Positions 15,933-25,281 of a DNA stretch of 64,000 nt are shown here, one piece after another. Made by a program: the position numbers and the translations under genes. The DNA is taken from assembly GCF_040096055.1 (NCBI RefSeq), contig NZ_JBBMFK010000021.1, forward strand, positions 1-64,000, given 5' to 3'. Source of the DNA: Pseudoflavonifractor intestinihominis (GTDB lineage Bacteria; Bacillota; Clostridia; Oscillospirales; Oscillospiraceae). Positions within the stretch are counted from its first letter, which is position 1. The number at the start of each line of letters is the position of its first letter. The notes below the pieces were generated by a model. That model did no database searches and was not told the origin of the DNA. It saw only the letters and a program-made list of their open reading frames with translations.

Positions 15933-17063
15933 ATGAAGATTTTTCAGAAAACCGGCGTGGCGGTGCTAGTGATGTGCATCGCCATTGCGGCGGCGGTGGG
16001 TATCGGCCTGTGGCGTCAACCGGCAGCCGCAGTGGGCAGCCAGACCGGGTCCCTGGACACCGGGCTGGATACCACCTATTACGCCAAATTCGTGGACGAC
16101 AGGGCGGACCTGTTGTCAAGCAATGCGGAGGAGACCATCGCCCTCTACAACGCCAACTGGGATGACCGGTACAACAGCGTGGTGGGCGTGGTGACCATGG
16201 AGTCTGTGCCCTCCGACGTGCAGACCGTAGACGACTTTGCCGACTACGCCTATGAGCTGGGCTCGGGCCTGGGCCTGGGCGAGGGAGACGCGGTGCTGGT
16301 CCTCACGGTGGCAGAGGGAGGCTACTATCTGGCCACCGGCGACGACTTCGCCACCATGCTGCCCGACAGCCGGGTGGACGCATTCCTGGAGGAATACCTG
16401 GCCGGTGATTTCTACGCCGGCAGGTACGAGGCGGCCGTACTCAGCCTTTACAGCGGCCTCAACGACCTCTACTACACCAATTTCGGTGTGGGCAATGACG
16501 CCCTGCCTGACAGCCCCGGCTATACCGGCTATTCCTATGGGTATGCCTACAGATGGGTGGTCTGGCTGGTGATTTTGCTGATTGTGCTGGTGGTCATTCT
16601 CAGCGCGGTGGACCGCTCCCGGTACAACGCATACCGGGCCCGGTACTACGGCGTGGCCACGCCGCCCTATGTGTTCCGGCCCATCCTCTTCTGGCACCGG
16701 CCCGGCTCCTACTGGTACCGGCGGCACTGGCACCGTCCGCCTCCTCCTCCGCCTCCCGGAGGGCCCAGAGGCCCCGGCGGTCCCGGACGTCCCGGCGGCG
16801 GTAATCCGGGCGGCTTCGGCGGCGTGGGCAACCGTGGTCCCAGAGGGGGCGGCACCTTCGGCGGCCGTCCCTCCGGCGGCAGACCCGGAGGCTTTGGCGG
16901 CGGCGCCAGCAGAGGCGGCGGCTCCTTCCGGGGCGGCGGCTTCGGCGGTTCCCGCGGGGGCGGGTCCTTCGGCGGAAGCCGGGGCGGCTTCGGCGGCGGC
17001 TCCCGGGGCGGCGGTTCCTTTGGCGGTGGCCGGGGCGGTGGGTCCTTCGGCGGCCGCCGGTAA
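15933..17063 (+). CDS. TPM-domain membrane protein with RGG-rich tail
   Basis: A 376-residue protein. It has an N-terminal signal/anchor (residues 7-27), then a TPM (YgcG/Psb32-like) domain at about 47-180 (FVDDRADLLSSNAEETI, VVGVVTMESVPSDVQTVDDFADYAYE, GLGEGDAVLVLTVAEGGYYLATG). A membrane helix at about 207-230 (WVVWLVILLIVLVVIL) is followed by an Arg/Tyr/Trp/His-rich stretch, a run of Pro and a 110-residue tail built almost wholly of Gly, Arg, Ser and Phe (RGGGSF repeats). Gly-rich tails are common in this family, but the dense Arg content is notable. GGAGGGAC precedes the ATG. It is the last gene of the xpaC-telA operon. Confidence 0.82.
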   Translation: MKIFQKTGVAVLVMCIAIAAAVGIGLWRQPAAAVGSQTGSLDTGLDTTYYAKFVDDRADLLSSNAEETIALYNANWDDRYNSVVGVVTMESVPSDVQTVDDFADYAYELGSGLGLGEGDAVLVLTVAEGGYYLATGDDFATMLPDSRVDAFLEEYLAGDFYAGRYEAAVLSLYSGLNDLYYTNFGVGNDALPDSPGYTGYSYGYAYRWVVWLVILLIVLVVILSAVDRSRYNAYRARYYGVATPPYVFRPILFWHRPGSYWYRRHWHRPPPPPPPGGPRGPGGPGRPGGGNPGGFGGVGNRGPRGGGTFGGRPSGGRPGGFGGGASRGGGSFRGGGFGGSRGGGSFGGSRGGFGGGSRGGGSFGGGRGGGSFGGRR

Positions 17064-17103
17064 CACGACGGACACGGCTCACAAAAAAACAGACCATACA
17101 AGC

Positions 17104-17149
17104 GCGTCCCCTGTGCAGGCTGACCGGCCTGGGCAGGGGACGTTTTTTT
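17104..17149 (+). terminator. Terminator of the xpaC-telA-TPM operon
   Basis: A hairpin with outer arms CGTCCCCTG and CAGGGGACG plus an inner helix, followed by seven T. Confidence 0.85.
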
Positions 17150-17194
17150 CCGTCCCGCAGGATTACACAAGTTTTACACAAGCTTCACCCAATC

Positions 17195-17345
17195 CGCATG
17201 GATAAGCCGAAAGGCGGGTGCTAAACTCTTCCCTGCGTAAAGCGGCGGCTCCCTGTTGGGAACCGCCTGGGTCCGATGCAGCCCCGGACGGAATATATTC
17301 AGCCGGGGCGGGAAGTCGCTGCGGCATCAGGGCCCAATCTCGACA
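17195..17345 (+). other. GC-rich structured 5' leader, unassigned
   Basis: Between the operon terminator and the large surface-protein gene lies a leader with a short GCC-GAAA-GGC tetraloop hairpin near 17203, the string CTGCGTAAAGCGG at 17233, and a longer helix at 17244-17267 (GGCGG and TCCC arms around TGTT). The layout looks like structured RNA, but I could not fit it to a riboswitch class I know. Confidence 0.3.
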
Positions 17346-17359
17346 GAAGGAGAATCCAG

Positions 17360-20300
17360 ATGAACTTGTGTGCGAAGCGAATTGGTTCCCTGGCGCTGGC
17401 AGTGCTGCTGGCGGTCCAGACGCTGGGAACAGTGCCCGCCTCTGCCGCCGACACGGCGGAGGAGACAGAGACACCCAAGGTGGTGGCCGACTGGAAGTTT
17501 GACCAAGCGCACACCACCGGCAGCATTGCCGACGGCAGCCTGATCGTTGAGGACCAGAGCGGCAACGACAACGACCTGAGAATGGAGACCTATGGACAGG
17601 GGAACTGGGAGGATTACCTCTCCTTCTCCGACGACAGCATGACCGGCCAGGGCGGCAGCATGGTCTTTGACGGCGACAACAGCGCCAAGACCGGCGCCGA
17701 CTTCATCACTGTGGACGGCGCGGCCATCAACAGCGAGGAGTTTACCGATGGTTACACCATGGAGTTCCTCTACTACTTCCCCGAGGACTGGACCGCCGCC
17801 GACCAGTGGATGAGCCTCATTGGCCGTCAGGGCGCGGGCGGCGGCAACCCGGAGGGGGAGCAGGGCACCATGTACGCCTCCATCTCCAACTGCAAGGAGA
17901 TCCAGTTCATCACCGGCAACGCCGACGGCGACCACTACATGTCCTCCGCCGCCTGGTCGGTGTCCATGGATGAGGGCGGCGTGTGGTACCACATCGCCAT
18001 CGTCTCCGACGGACACGAGATCGCCACCTATGTCAACGGCTGCGAGGCCTTCCGGGACTATGTGTCCGACGAGATGGTGGGCATGTACGCCGACCCGGCG
18101 GACGGCCGGTTCCGGGTGGGCTCCTCCTGGTGGGACGGCCTGGACAAGTTCCTCCAGGGCAGCCTGCAGGAGATCCGCATCTCCGGCCAGCCGCTGGACA
18201 AGGACCAGTGGCTTGTCCCCAATCCGGAGGATTATGTGGAAAACTTCGGCAGCAACGACACCTACACCCTGCGCAATGAGGACAACTACAACATCGTCCT
18301 CATCCCCGACACCCAGAACACGGTGGAGTACTGCCCCGACGTGATGGACACCGCCATCGACCAGCTCATCGACACCGCCGACGAGCTGAACGTGGCCGGC
18401 GTCATCCACCTGGGCGACGTGGTGGACGACAACAACGACGACGCCCAGTATGTCAGCGCTCGGGACGCCTTCTACCGCCTGCCCGACACGGGCATCAAGT
18501 TCCTGGTGCAGATGGGCAACCACGACGGCTGGAGCAGCGGCATCCACAACTACTACAACAGCTTCTCCGGCAAGAGCACCGCCTGGACCCGCCGCACCGG
18601 CTGGTACCTGACTCAGTCCCCCAACGGCGACGGCAACAGCTCCTACATGTTCCTGCGGGCGGGCAGCTACAACTACCTGGTGATCTCCCTGTCCTGCACG
18701 GGCAGCGGCTCGGGCGCCAACAACAACACCGGCTGGAACAGCGCCGACGAGGCCTGGCTCCGCTCCGTGCTGGAGGAGTACCCCGACTGCCCCACCATCG
18801 TCACCACCCATGACCTGCAGAACTGCTCCGACACCCAGCCCAGCGCCATCAAGCTCAGCGCCCAGGGCAGCAAGCTGTGGGACATCGTCAAGGACTACGA
18901 CCAGGTCTTTATGCTGGTGGGCGGCCACAGCCACGGCTCCGGCGTGGAGGAGCTGACCAACACCAACGGCAACAAGGTCATCTCCATCCTCACCGACCTG
19001 CAGTTTGCCTACAACGGCGGCAACGGCTGGTTCCGCTACCTGGAGTTTGACGAGAGCGCGGACAAGATCTACTACTCGGTCTACTCCCCCTACGCCGCCT
19101 CGCTGGACGAGAGCGAGAAGAGCTTTTTTGACGTGAACTTCCTCACCGGCCCGGGCAATGAGGGAGAGATCGACCTGGATTTTGAGACCCGCTTCCCCGG
19201 CATGGCCAGGGAGGAGCAGGAGACCCAGACCGAGGGCCAGTGGATGACCGGCGAGTACCACACCCACACCGGCCAGTCCAAGGACGCCACCTCCGCCTTC
19301 ATGTCCCTGACCAACGTGCTGGCCGCCGCCTTCCGCAACCAGGACGTGCTCCAGGATGAGGCCAACAGCGCCGCCCGGTTTGACAACATCCAGAACGGCG
19401 ACGCCTTCGACTTCCTGGGCCTGGCCGACCACCTGCGCCAGTCCTACAACGGCGTGGACGGCCAGGGCAACGGCCAGTACAACACCGCCTTCTATGTGGC
19501 CCTCCAGACTCAGATCCGGGAGATCGAGAAGCTGCAGGTCAAGGGCGAGTACACCGACAAGCTGATCAACACCGGCTTTGAGTGGGACATGCCCGGTCTG
19601 GACCACGCCAGCGTGGGCATCCTGGACGAGGACGGCAACGCCTCCATCTCCGGCATCCACGCCTTTGAGTGGCTGTACGCCAGCCAGGGCTCCGGCGACG
19701 ACCCCACCAGCCTCTTTAACCTGGATGAGAAGTCCGACGACATGGACGAGCAGGCGGTCTACGGCGACCGCCAGAACGACGGCCAGGCCGAGACCGCCTA
19801 TGACGCGGTGGCCTGGCTGGAGGAGAACTACCCCGGCAGCTACGCCCTGCCCAACCACCCCTCCCGCCACAACGGCGGCAGCGGCGAGGTGACCATTGAG
19901 AACCTGCGCCGTCTCAATGACGCCGCCCCCAGCGTGGTCTTCGGCTTTGAGGGCATGCCGGGCAACCAGATGTCGGGCAGCGGCCGCTGCGAGCTGCCCG
20001 CCGGCGCCATTCGCAACGGTGCCGACGAGATGATCGCCGTCACCGGCGGCGTGTGGGACGCCCTGCTCTCCGAGGGCCGCAGGTTCTACAACTTCGCCAA
20101 CTCCGACTTCCACTTCAAGGTCAGCGCCGACGAGAACTACTCCAGCGGCTACTGGGCCAGCGAGTACTCCGCCAACCAGGTCTGGGTGGAGCCCGGCGAC
20201 GACGGGCAGTTCACCTTCTCCGACGTGGTGGAGGGCATGCGCTCGGGCAACGCCTATTCTGTGTACGGCAACCTGATCTCCGACCTGAGCTTCACCGTCT

Positions 20301-23300
20301 CCGCCGCTGACGGCAGCACCGCCACCATGGGCGGCGAGCTGAACGTGGACGAGGGCGGCCAGCTGACGGTCACCGTCCGCTTCAAGGCGGGCAACACCAA
20401 CAACTACGAGACCCTGTTCAACACCGACACCGGCATCGATGTGGACAACACCCCCGAGCTGGACCACGTGGACCTGATCATGGGCCATGTCACCGGCAAG
20501 GTGGACGACTCCCAGTACGGCAGCACCGACAACACCGACGCCAAGATCGTCAAGACCTTCACCAAGGAGGAGCTGGCCCAGGCCCTGGGCGAGGACGGGT
20601 ACTACACCCTCACCTTCCCCATGGAGGCGGACAGCGACCTGTACTTCCGCCTGCGGGGCACCACTGTGTCTGAGGTGGACGGGAACGGCGACCCCCTGTC
20701 CGACGCGGACTACTCCGGCATCAGCGACAACCACACCCGCTTCGACACCATCAACGACTCCAACTACGCCAGCCTCTGCTTCTATGCCAACCCCATCTGG
20801 GTGAACGTGGAGCAGGCCCCCGAGGCGCAGACCCAGGGCATGGAGAACGGCTCCGCCAGCCTGGATCTGACCAAGATCGCCGGTTACACCTCCGGTCAGT
20901 TCGACGTGGACGGCGGCGTCATGGAGATCGTGGCCTACAACAGCGTCAACGGGTACGCCTACGCCGTCAACGGCAAGAGCGGCCTGCTGGCCGTCATCCC
21001 CATGGGCGAGCTGGAGGACACCGGCGTGGTGACCGCCCTGACCGGTACCAGCTTTGACGTGAAGTCCGCCGTGGAGGCGGCGGACAGCGCCTTTGCCTAC
21101 GGCGACATGACCTCCGTGGCCGTCTCTCCCGACGGCACCACCCTGGCGGTGGCTCTCCAGGCGGCGGGCTACGCCGATGCTGGCCGTGTGGCCCTGTTTA
21201 CCTGCAACGCCGACGGCTCCCTGACTCTGAGCAAGGTGATCGCCGTGGGCGTGCAGCCCGACATGGTCACCTTTGCCGACAACAACACCTTACTCACCGC
21301 CGACGAAGGCGAGCCCCGGGAGGGCTACGGTGACGGCGCTACCGACCCCAAGGGCTCGGTCACCGTGGTGGACGTGACCGCGGGCACCGCCGACGTGGTG
21401 GACTTCACCGCCTTTGACGAGCAGCGGGAGGACCTGATCGCAGCCGGCATCGTCCTGAAGAAGGACACCGCCCCCTCCGTGGACCTGGAGCCCGAGTACA
21501 TCGCCGTGTCCGGCGGCAAGGCCTATGTGACCCTCCAGGAGGCCAACGCCATCGCCGTGCTGGACATCGCGTCCAGAACCTTTACCGGCATCTACTCCGC
21601 CGGCTTTGAGGACTACAGCACCACCCCCGTGGACATCGACAAAAAGGACGAGGCCTACAGCCCCAAGACCTATGAGAGCCTGATGGGCATCCGCATGCCC
21701 GACGGCATCGCCGCCTTTGAGAAGGACGGCAAGACCTACCTGCTCACCGCCAACGAGGGCGACAGCCGGGAGTGGGGCGACTATCTGAACGAGGACGAGG
21801 TGAACTTCGGCAAGGCGGGCAAGACCTCCCCCAGCGGCAAGATCACCGCGGAGAACTCCGGCCTCACCGGCAAGGTGGTGTTCTTCCTGGCCGAGGACTA
21901 TGACGGCCTGAATGCCGAGAAGGACTACCTCTTCGGCGGCCGCTCCTTCACGCTCTATCAGGTCACCGATACCGGCATCGAGGAGATCTTCACCAGCGGC
22001 GACGACTTTGAGGCCCTCACCGCCAAGTACCTCCCCGACTACTTCAACTGCTCCAACGACAACGCCACCCTGGACGACCGCTCCGGCAAGAAGGGACCGG
22101 AGGCCGAGAGCGTCGCCGTGGGCACGGTGGACGGCAGGACCTATGCCTTCATCGCTCTGGAGCGCACCGGCGGCGTGATGGTCTACGACGTGACCGACCC
22201 CGCCCACGTATCTTATGTCAACTATATCAACTCCCGCGACTTTGCCTCCGTGGTCCCCGGCTCTGAGGAGTACGACGGCGGCGAGCTGGACAAGTGGGTG
22301 ACCGGCGGCGACGTGGCCCCCGAGGGCTTCGCTTTTGTGCCCGCTGCGGTCAGCCCCACCGGCGAGGCCCTGCTGCTGACCGCCTGCGAGGTGTCCGGCA
22401 CCGTGGCGGTCTATGAGCTGGAGCCGGAGGAGACCCAGGCGCCCGTCACCGGCGGCGGCACAGCCTCCGGCAGCAAGACCCAGACCACCACCAACCCCGA
22501 CGGCTCCGTCACCACCACGGTCACCAGACCGGACGGCTCCAAGACGGAGACCACCAAGGCCCCCAACGGCGCCACTTCGGTGGTGAACACCAGTAAGGAC
22601 GGCCAGGTGGAGGCCCAGGTCACCCTGACCGAGAAGGCCGTGGCCGCCGTGGAACAGGGCCAGGCCGTGGCCCTGCCCATGCCCGCCGTGACGGCGTCTG
22701 ACGACCGGGCCAGCGCCCCCACAATCACCGTGGACCTGCCCGGCAACTCCGCCAGAGTGGAGATCCCCGTGGAGAACGTGACCCCGGGCACTGTGGCCGT
22801 GCTGGTGAAGGCGGACGGCACCGAGTCCGTCATCCCCACCAGCATCACCACGGAAAACGGCGTGGCCGTCACCCTGTCCGACGGCGGCACGGTCAAGATC
22901 GTGGACAACACCAAGACCTTTGCCGATGTGCCCTCCGGCCACTGGAGCGAGGCGGCCATCGCCTTCGCCGCCAGCCGTGAGCTGTTCAACGGCACCGGCG
23001 AGAACACCTTTGACCCCGCCGGCCAGATGACCCGGGCCATGATCCTCACCGTCCTGGCCCGCTATGCCGGTCAGGATACCACCGGCGGCAGCACCTGGTA
23101 TGAGCAGGGCGTCCGGTGGGCGGTGGACAACGGCGTGTCCGACGGCGCCAGCCTGGACAGCGCGGTCTCCCGGGAGCAGCTGGTCACCATGCTGTGGCGC
23201 TACGCCGGCAGCCCGGCGGCCCAGGGCGGTCTGAGCGCCTATCCCGACAGCGCGTCGGTCAGCAATTGGGCCGCTCAGGCCATGGCCTGGGCGGTGGAGA

Positions 23301-23410
23301 CCGGCCTGATCACCGGTACCGGCGCCGGGGAGCTCAATCCCCAGGGCACCGCCACCCGGGCGGAAGTGGCCGCCATCCTGGTCCGATTTGTGGAAAAGAC
23401 CGGCGTCTGA
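17360..23410 (+). CDS. Giant SLH-anchored multidomain phosphoesterase-like surface protein
   Basis: A secreted 2016-residue protein. Residues 1-30 form a signal peptide (ALAVLLAVQTLGT to ASAA). A LamG/concanavalin-type domain spans about 40-280. A calcineurin-like metallophosphoesterase at about 305-560 shows VLIPDTQN, HLGDVVDDN, QMGNHDGW and VGGHSHG metal-ligand motifs. A PHP-like part follows from about 630 to 960, with EYHTHTGQ, LGLADHL, LPNHPSRH and FANSDFHF. A choice-of-anchor-I beta-propeller-type region runs from about 1155 to 1695. After a Thr/Gly-rich linker, three SLH repeats end the protein (FADVPSGHW, STWYEQGV and YPDSASVSNW). It probably cleaves phosphoesters outside the cell and stays bound to the wall. 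AGAAGGAGA sets the ATG at 17360. It is monocistronic. Confidence 0.88.
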   Translation: MNLCAKRIGSLALAVLLAVQTLGTVPASAADTAEETETPKVVADWKFDQAHTTGSIADGSLIVEDQSGNDNDLRMETYGQGNWEDYLSFSDDSMTGQGGSMVFDGDNSAKTGADFITVDGAAINSEEFTDGYTMEFLYYFPEDWTAADQWMSLIGRQGAGGGNPEGEQGTMYASISNCKEIQFITGNADGDHYMSSAAWSVSMDEGGVWYHIAIVSDGHEIATYVNGCEAFRDYVSDEMVGMYADPADGRFRVGSSWWDGLDKFLQGSLQEIRISGQPLDKDQWLVPNPEDYVENFGSNDTYTLRNEDNYNIVLIPDTQNTVEYCPDVMDTAIDQLIDTADELNVAGVIHLGDVVDDNNDDAQYVSARDAFYRLPDTGIKFLVQMGNHDGWSSGIHNYYNSFSGKSTAWTRRTGWYLTQSPNGDGNSSYMFLRAGSYNYLVISLSCTGSGSGANNNTGWNSADEAWLRSVLEEYPDCPTIVTTHDLQNCSDTQPSAIKLSAQGSKLWDIVKDYDQVFMLVGGHSHGSGVEELTNTNGNKVISILTDLQFAYNGGNGWFRYLEFDESADKIYYSVYSPYAASLDESEKSFFDVNFLTGPGNEGEIDLDFETRFPGMAREEQETQTEGQWMTGEYHTHTGQSKDATSAFMSLTNVLAAAFRNQDVLQDEANSAARFDNIQNGDAFDFLGLADHLRQSYNGVDGQGNGQYNTAFYVALQTQIREIEKLQVKGEYTDKLINTGFEWDMPGLDHASVGILDEDGNASISGIHAFEWLYASQGSGDDPTSLFNLDEKSDDMDEQAVYGDRQNDGQAETAYDAVAWLEENYPGSYALPNHPSRHNGGSGEVTIENLRRLNDAAPSVVFGFEGMPGNQMSGSGRCELPAGAIRNGADEMIAVTGGVWDALLSEGRRFYNFANSDFHFKVSADENYSSGYWASEYSANQVWVEPGDDGQFTFSDVVEGMRSGNAYSVYGNLISDLSFTVSAADGSTATMGGELNVDEGGQLTVTVRFKAGNTNNYETLFNTDTGIDVDNTPELDHVDLIMGHVTGKVDDSQYGSTDNTDAKIVKTFTKEELAQALGEDGYYTLTFPMEADSDLYFRLRGTTVSEVDGNGDPLSDADYSGISDNHTRFDTINDSNYASLCFYANPIWVNVEQAPEAQTQGMENGSASLDLTKIAGYTSGQFDVDGGVMEIVAYNSVNGYAYAVNGKSGLLAVIPMGELEDTGVVTALTGTSFDVKSAVEAADSAFAYGDMTSVAVSPDGTTLAVALQAAGYADAGRVALFTCNADGSLTLSKVIAVGVQPDMVTFADNNTLLTADEGEPREGYGDGATDPKGSVTVVDVTAGTADVVDFTAFDEQREDLIAAGIVLKKDTAPSVDLEPEYIAVSGGKAYVTLQEANAIAVLDIASRTFTGIYSAGFEDYSTTPVDIDKKDEAYSPKTYESLMGIRMPDGIAAFEKDGKTYLLTANEGDSREWGDYLNEDEVNFGKAGKTSPSGKITAENSGLTGKVVFFLAEDYDGLNAEKDYLFGGRSFTLYQVTDTGIEEIFTSGDDFEALTAKYLPDYFNCSNDNATLDDRSGKKGPEAESVAVGTVDGRTYAFIALERTGGVMVYDVTDPAHVSYVNYINSRDFASVVPGSEEYDGGELDKWVTGGDVAPEGFAFVPAAVSPTGEALLLTACEVSGTVAVYELEPEETQAPVTGGGTASGSKTQTTTNPDGSVTTTVTRPDGSKTETTKAPNGATSVVNTSKDGQVEAQVTLTEKAVAAVEQGQAVALPMPAVTASDDRASAPTITVDLPGNSARVEIPVENVTPGTVAVLVKADGTESVIPTSITTENGVAVTLSDGGTVKIVDNTKTFADVPSGHWSEAAIAFAASRELFNGTGENTFDPAGQMTRAMILTVLARYAGQDTTGGSTWYEQGVRWAVDNGVSDGASLDSAVSREQLVTMLWRYAGSPAAQGGLSAYPDSASVSNWAAQAMAWAVETGLITGTGAGELNPQGTATRAEVAAILVRFVEKTGV

Positions 23411-23431
23411 ATCCTGCCTTCGCAATGAGAT

Positions 23432-23470
23432 GGGAGCGGCCCCTCTGTACAGAGGGGCCGCTCCCGCTTT
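23432..23470 (+). terminator. Terminator after the surface-protein gene
   Basis: A fully palindromic 17-bp stem (GGGAGCGGCCCCTCTGT arm) followed by GCTTTT. It also lies behind the convergent DUF1858 gene. Confidence 0.85.
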
Positions 23471-23483
23471 TACAGCGCCGTGG

Positions 23484-23696
23484 TCAGAGCCGCTGGAGCT
23501 CCTGCAGGGTGTCCTGGATCACATGCTTGGGGATGTACGCACTTGCAAACGAGATGAGCTGCTCCAGGGTGACAGTCCTGGAGGCCCCCAGCAGGGGGTG
23601 CTTCATCACCATGGGAAAGCGGCGCTGGAACACCGCACGGGACCTGGGATTGTCCAGCAGCTCCCCCACGGTGATCTTATTGTGCTTCAAATCCAA
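23484..23696 (-). CDS. DUF1858-like small protein
   Basis: A 70-residue protein resembling the DUF1858 domain: ITVGELLDNPRSRAVFQRRFPMV at 8-30, HPLLGASRTVTLEQLISFA, then IPKHVIQDTLQEL. The cysteine pair found in many DUF1858/ScdA-like proteins is absent. The start is a TTG at 23696, chosen because GGAGGTGAA lies just upstream; no ATG fits that site. It is monocistronic and convergent with the large surface-protein gene. The role is unknown; related domains occur in redox or iron-sulfur-associated proteins. Confidence 0.7.
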   Translation of the reverse strand: MDLKHNKITVGELLDNPRSRAVFQRRFPMVMKHPLLGASRTVTLEQLISFASAYIPKHVIQDTLQELQRL

Positions 23697-23762
23697 ACCG
23701 GTTCACCTCCACCCCCATTGTATGCGCAGGAGCGGGGCGGGAAACATGGAAAGAGAATCCCC

Positions 23763-23791
23763 TTGCGCGCCGGTGGTTTGTCACATATAAT
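23763..23791 (+). promoter_or_regulatory. Sigma-A promoter of the hexapeptide-protein operon
   Basis: TTGCGC, 17-base spacer, perfect TATAAT, about 39 bases before the start codon at 23830. Confidence 0.8.
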
Positions 23792-23829
23792 AGTTCTATT
23801 TCCATATCACAGTTTCAGGAGATGATGGC

Positions 23830-24354
23830 ATGATTGTCCCATGGGAGGGAAAAGAGCCCCGGCTGGACGGGTCGGTGCGCATGGCGGCCACCGCCTCCGT
23901 GGTGGGGGACGTGACCGCTGGGACAGGGGTCAGCCTGTGGTACGGCGCGGTGGTGCGGGGGGACGTGAGCCCCATCCGCATCGGCCGGGACACCAACATC
24001 CAGGACAACGCGGTCATCCACGGGGACCCCGGCGTGCCCACAGAGCTGGGAGATCAGGTGTCCGTGGGCCACAGCGCCGTGCTCCACAGCTGCCGGGTGG
24101 AGGACGGCTGTGTCATCGGCATGGGGGCCGTGGTGCTCCGGGACTGCGTCATTGGGGCGGAGTCCATGGTGGCGGCCGGGGCCGTGGTGGCCGGCGGAGC
24201 GGTCATCCCGCCGGGCAGCCTGGTGGTGGGCGTCCCCGGCCGGGTGAAGCGGGCCCTGACCACGGAGGAGCGGCACAAGCTGAGAGAAAACGCGGCGGAG
24301 TACCTCCGCCTGGCGGAGCAGCTGCCCCTGGCAGAGAGGCGGGAAGAGAAATGA
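23830..24354 (+). CDS. Gamma-carbonic-anhydrase-like hexapeptide-repeat protein
   Basis: A 174-residue left-handed beta-helix protein of the YrdA/PaaY/CaiE type. Hexapeptide-like turns run through residues 15-130. The three metal-binding histidines of the gamma-CA group are seen in NAVIHGD, VSVGHSAVLHSC (two His) and the matching spacing. The expected late segment is GMGAVVLRDCVIGAESMVAAGAVV. Members may be carbonic anhydrases or have lost that activity. AGGAGATGATGGC precedes the ATG. The stop overlaps the next start as ATGA, so the membrane protein downstream is translationally coupled. Confidence 0.88.
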   Translation: MIVPWEGKEPRLDGSVRMAATASVVGDVTAGTGVSLWYGAVVRGDVSPIRIGRDTNIQDNAVIHGDPGVPTELGDQVSVGHSAVLHSCRVEDGCVIGMGAVVLRDCVIGAESMVAAGAVVAGGAVIPPGSLVVGVPGRVKRALTTEERHKLRENAAEYLRLAEQLPLAERREEK

Positions 24355-25196
24355 GAAGAAAGAACGCCGACCAGCCTGGAAAGTACCGCAAGACATTGCG
24401 GGAACAGGTCCGGGAGAACAAGGGCCTGGCGGTGGTGTACGTGGTGCTGCGGGCCCTGGTCATCCTGACCATGGTGGCCCAGTTCTTCAACGGAAACTTT
24501 GAAAATGTGTTCCTGTGCCTGCTCACCCTGCTGCTCTTCACCATCCCCAGCTTTATCGAGCGGACCGTCAAGATCGACGTGCCCGACACCCTGGAGATCA
24601 TCATTCTCCTCTTCATCTTTGCCGCCGAGATTCTGGGCGAGATCCGGGCCTATTATATCCAATACCCCGGCTGGGACACCATGCTCCACACCCTCAACGG
24701 CTTTCTCTGCGCGGCCATCGGCTTCTCCCTGGTGGATATCGTCAACCGCAGCGACCGCTTTACATTCTCCCTGTCCCCGGTGTACCTGGCGGTGGTGGCT
24801 TTCTGCTTCTCCATGACCGTGGGGGTGCTGTGGGAGTTCTTTGAGTGGACCATGGACAGCGTTTTCCTGCTGGATATGCAGAAGGACACAGTGGTCCACA
24901 CCATCAGCAGCGTCATGCTGGACCCCGCCGGCGGCAACCACCCCCAGCAGATCAGAGATATCACCGACGTGATCGTGGTCACGGCGGACGGCACCCAGCA
25001 CGCCCTGGGTCTGGGCGGCTACCTGGACATCGGCATCAACGACACCATGAAGGATCTGTTCGTCAACTTCATCGGCGCACTGGTGTTCTCCGTCATTGGA
25101 TTTTTCTATGTGAAAAACCGGGGCAAGGGCCGTTTTGCCCGGCGGTTCATCCCCCGGCTCATCACGGACAGCGAAGAGAAAGAGGCGGAAAAATAA
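24351..25196 (+). CDS. YjdF/DUF2238-like integral membrane protein
   Basis: A 281-residue membrane protein with about six hydrophobic segments (residues 25-43, 48-63, 76-93, 115-132, 144-163 and 240-262). DTMLHTLNGFLCAAIGFSLVDI and TVGVLWEFFEWTMD give the conserved His and Glu positions seen in DUF2238-like proteins. A soluble loop of about 60 residues (DPAGGNHPQQIRD to LGLGGYLDIGIND) precedes the last helix. Its ATG overlaps the stop of the hexapeptide gene. Function is unknown; the pairing might suggest a membrane-linked role for the carbonic-anhydrase-like partner, but that is inference. Confidence 0.7.
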   Translation: MRRKNADQPGKYRKTLREQVRENKGLAVVYVVLRALVILTMVAQFFNGNFENVFLCLLTLLLFTIPSFIERTVKIDVPDTLEIIILLFIFAAEILGEIRAYYIQYPGWDTMLHTLNGFLCAAIGFSLVDIVNRSDRFTFSLSPVYLAVVAFCFSMTVGVLWEFFEWTMDSVFLLDMQKDTVVHTISSVMLDPAGGNHPQQIRDITDVIVVTADGTQHALGLGGYLDIGINDTMKDLFVNFIGALVFSVIGFFYVKNRGKGRFARRFIPRLITDSEEKEAEK

Positions 25197-25281
25197 TACG
25201 TATACCTTCGGCGCGAGGGGGAATACTGGAGATGGCCGGGTCCTCCGGCCGTTCATTCTCTCTCTCAAGGAGGATTACGCT

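Noticed and set aside
17195..17345. Cyclic-di-GMP type I riboswitch
   Set aside because: The GAAA loop and a GCGTAAAGC string recall that class, but the order and spacing of the conserved blocks do not fit, so I list it only as an unassigned leader.
17327..20734. 1135-codon minus-strand frame opposite the giant surface protein, with a similar one at 21290-23425
   Set aside because: Both are reverse-strand shadows of GC-rich codons; neither has a domain or ribosome binding site.
23830..24354. Alternative start of the downstream membrane protein inside the hexapeptide gene
   Set aside because: The frame is open back to 23841, but the overlapping ATGA at 24351 and the quality of the hexapeptide protein show that the upstream part is a shadow.
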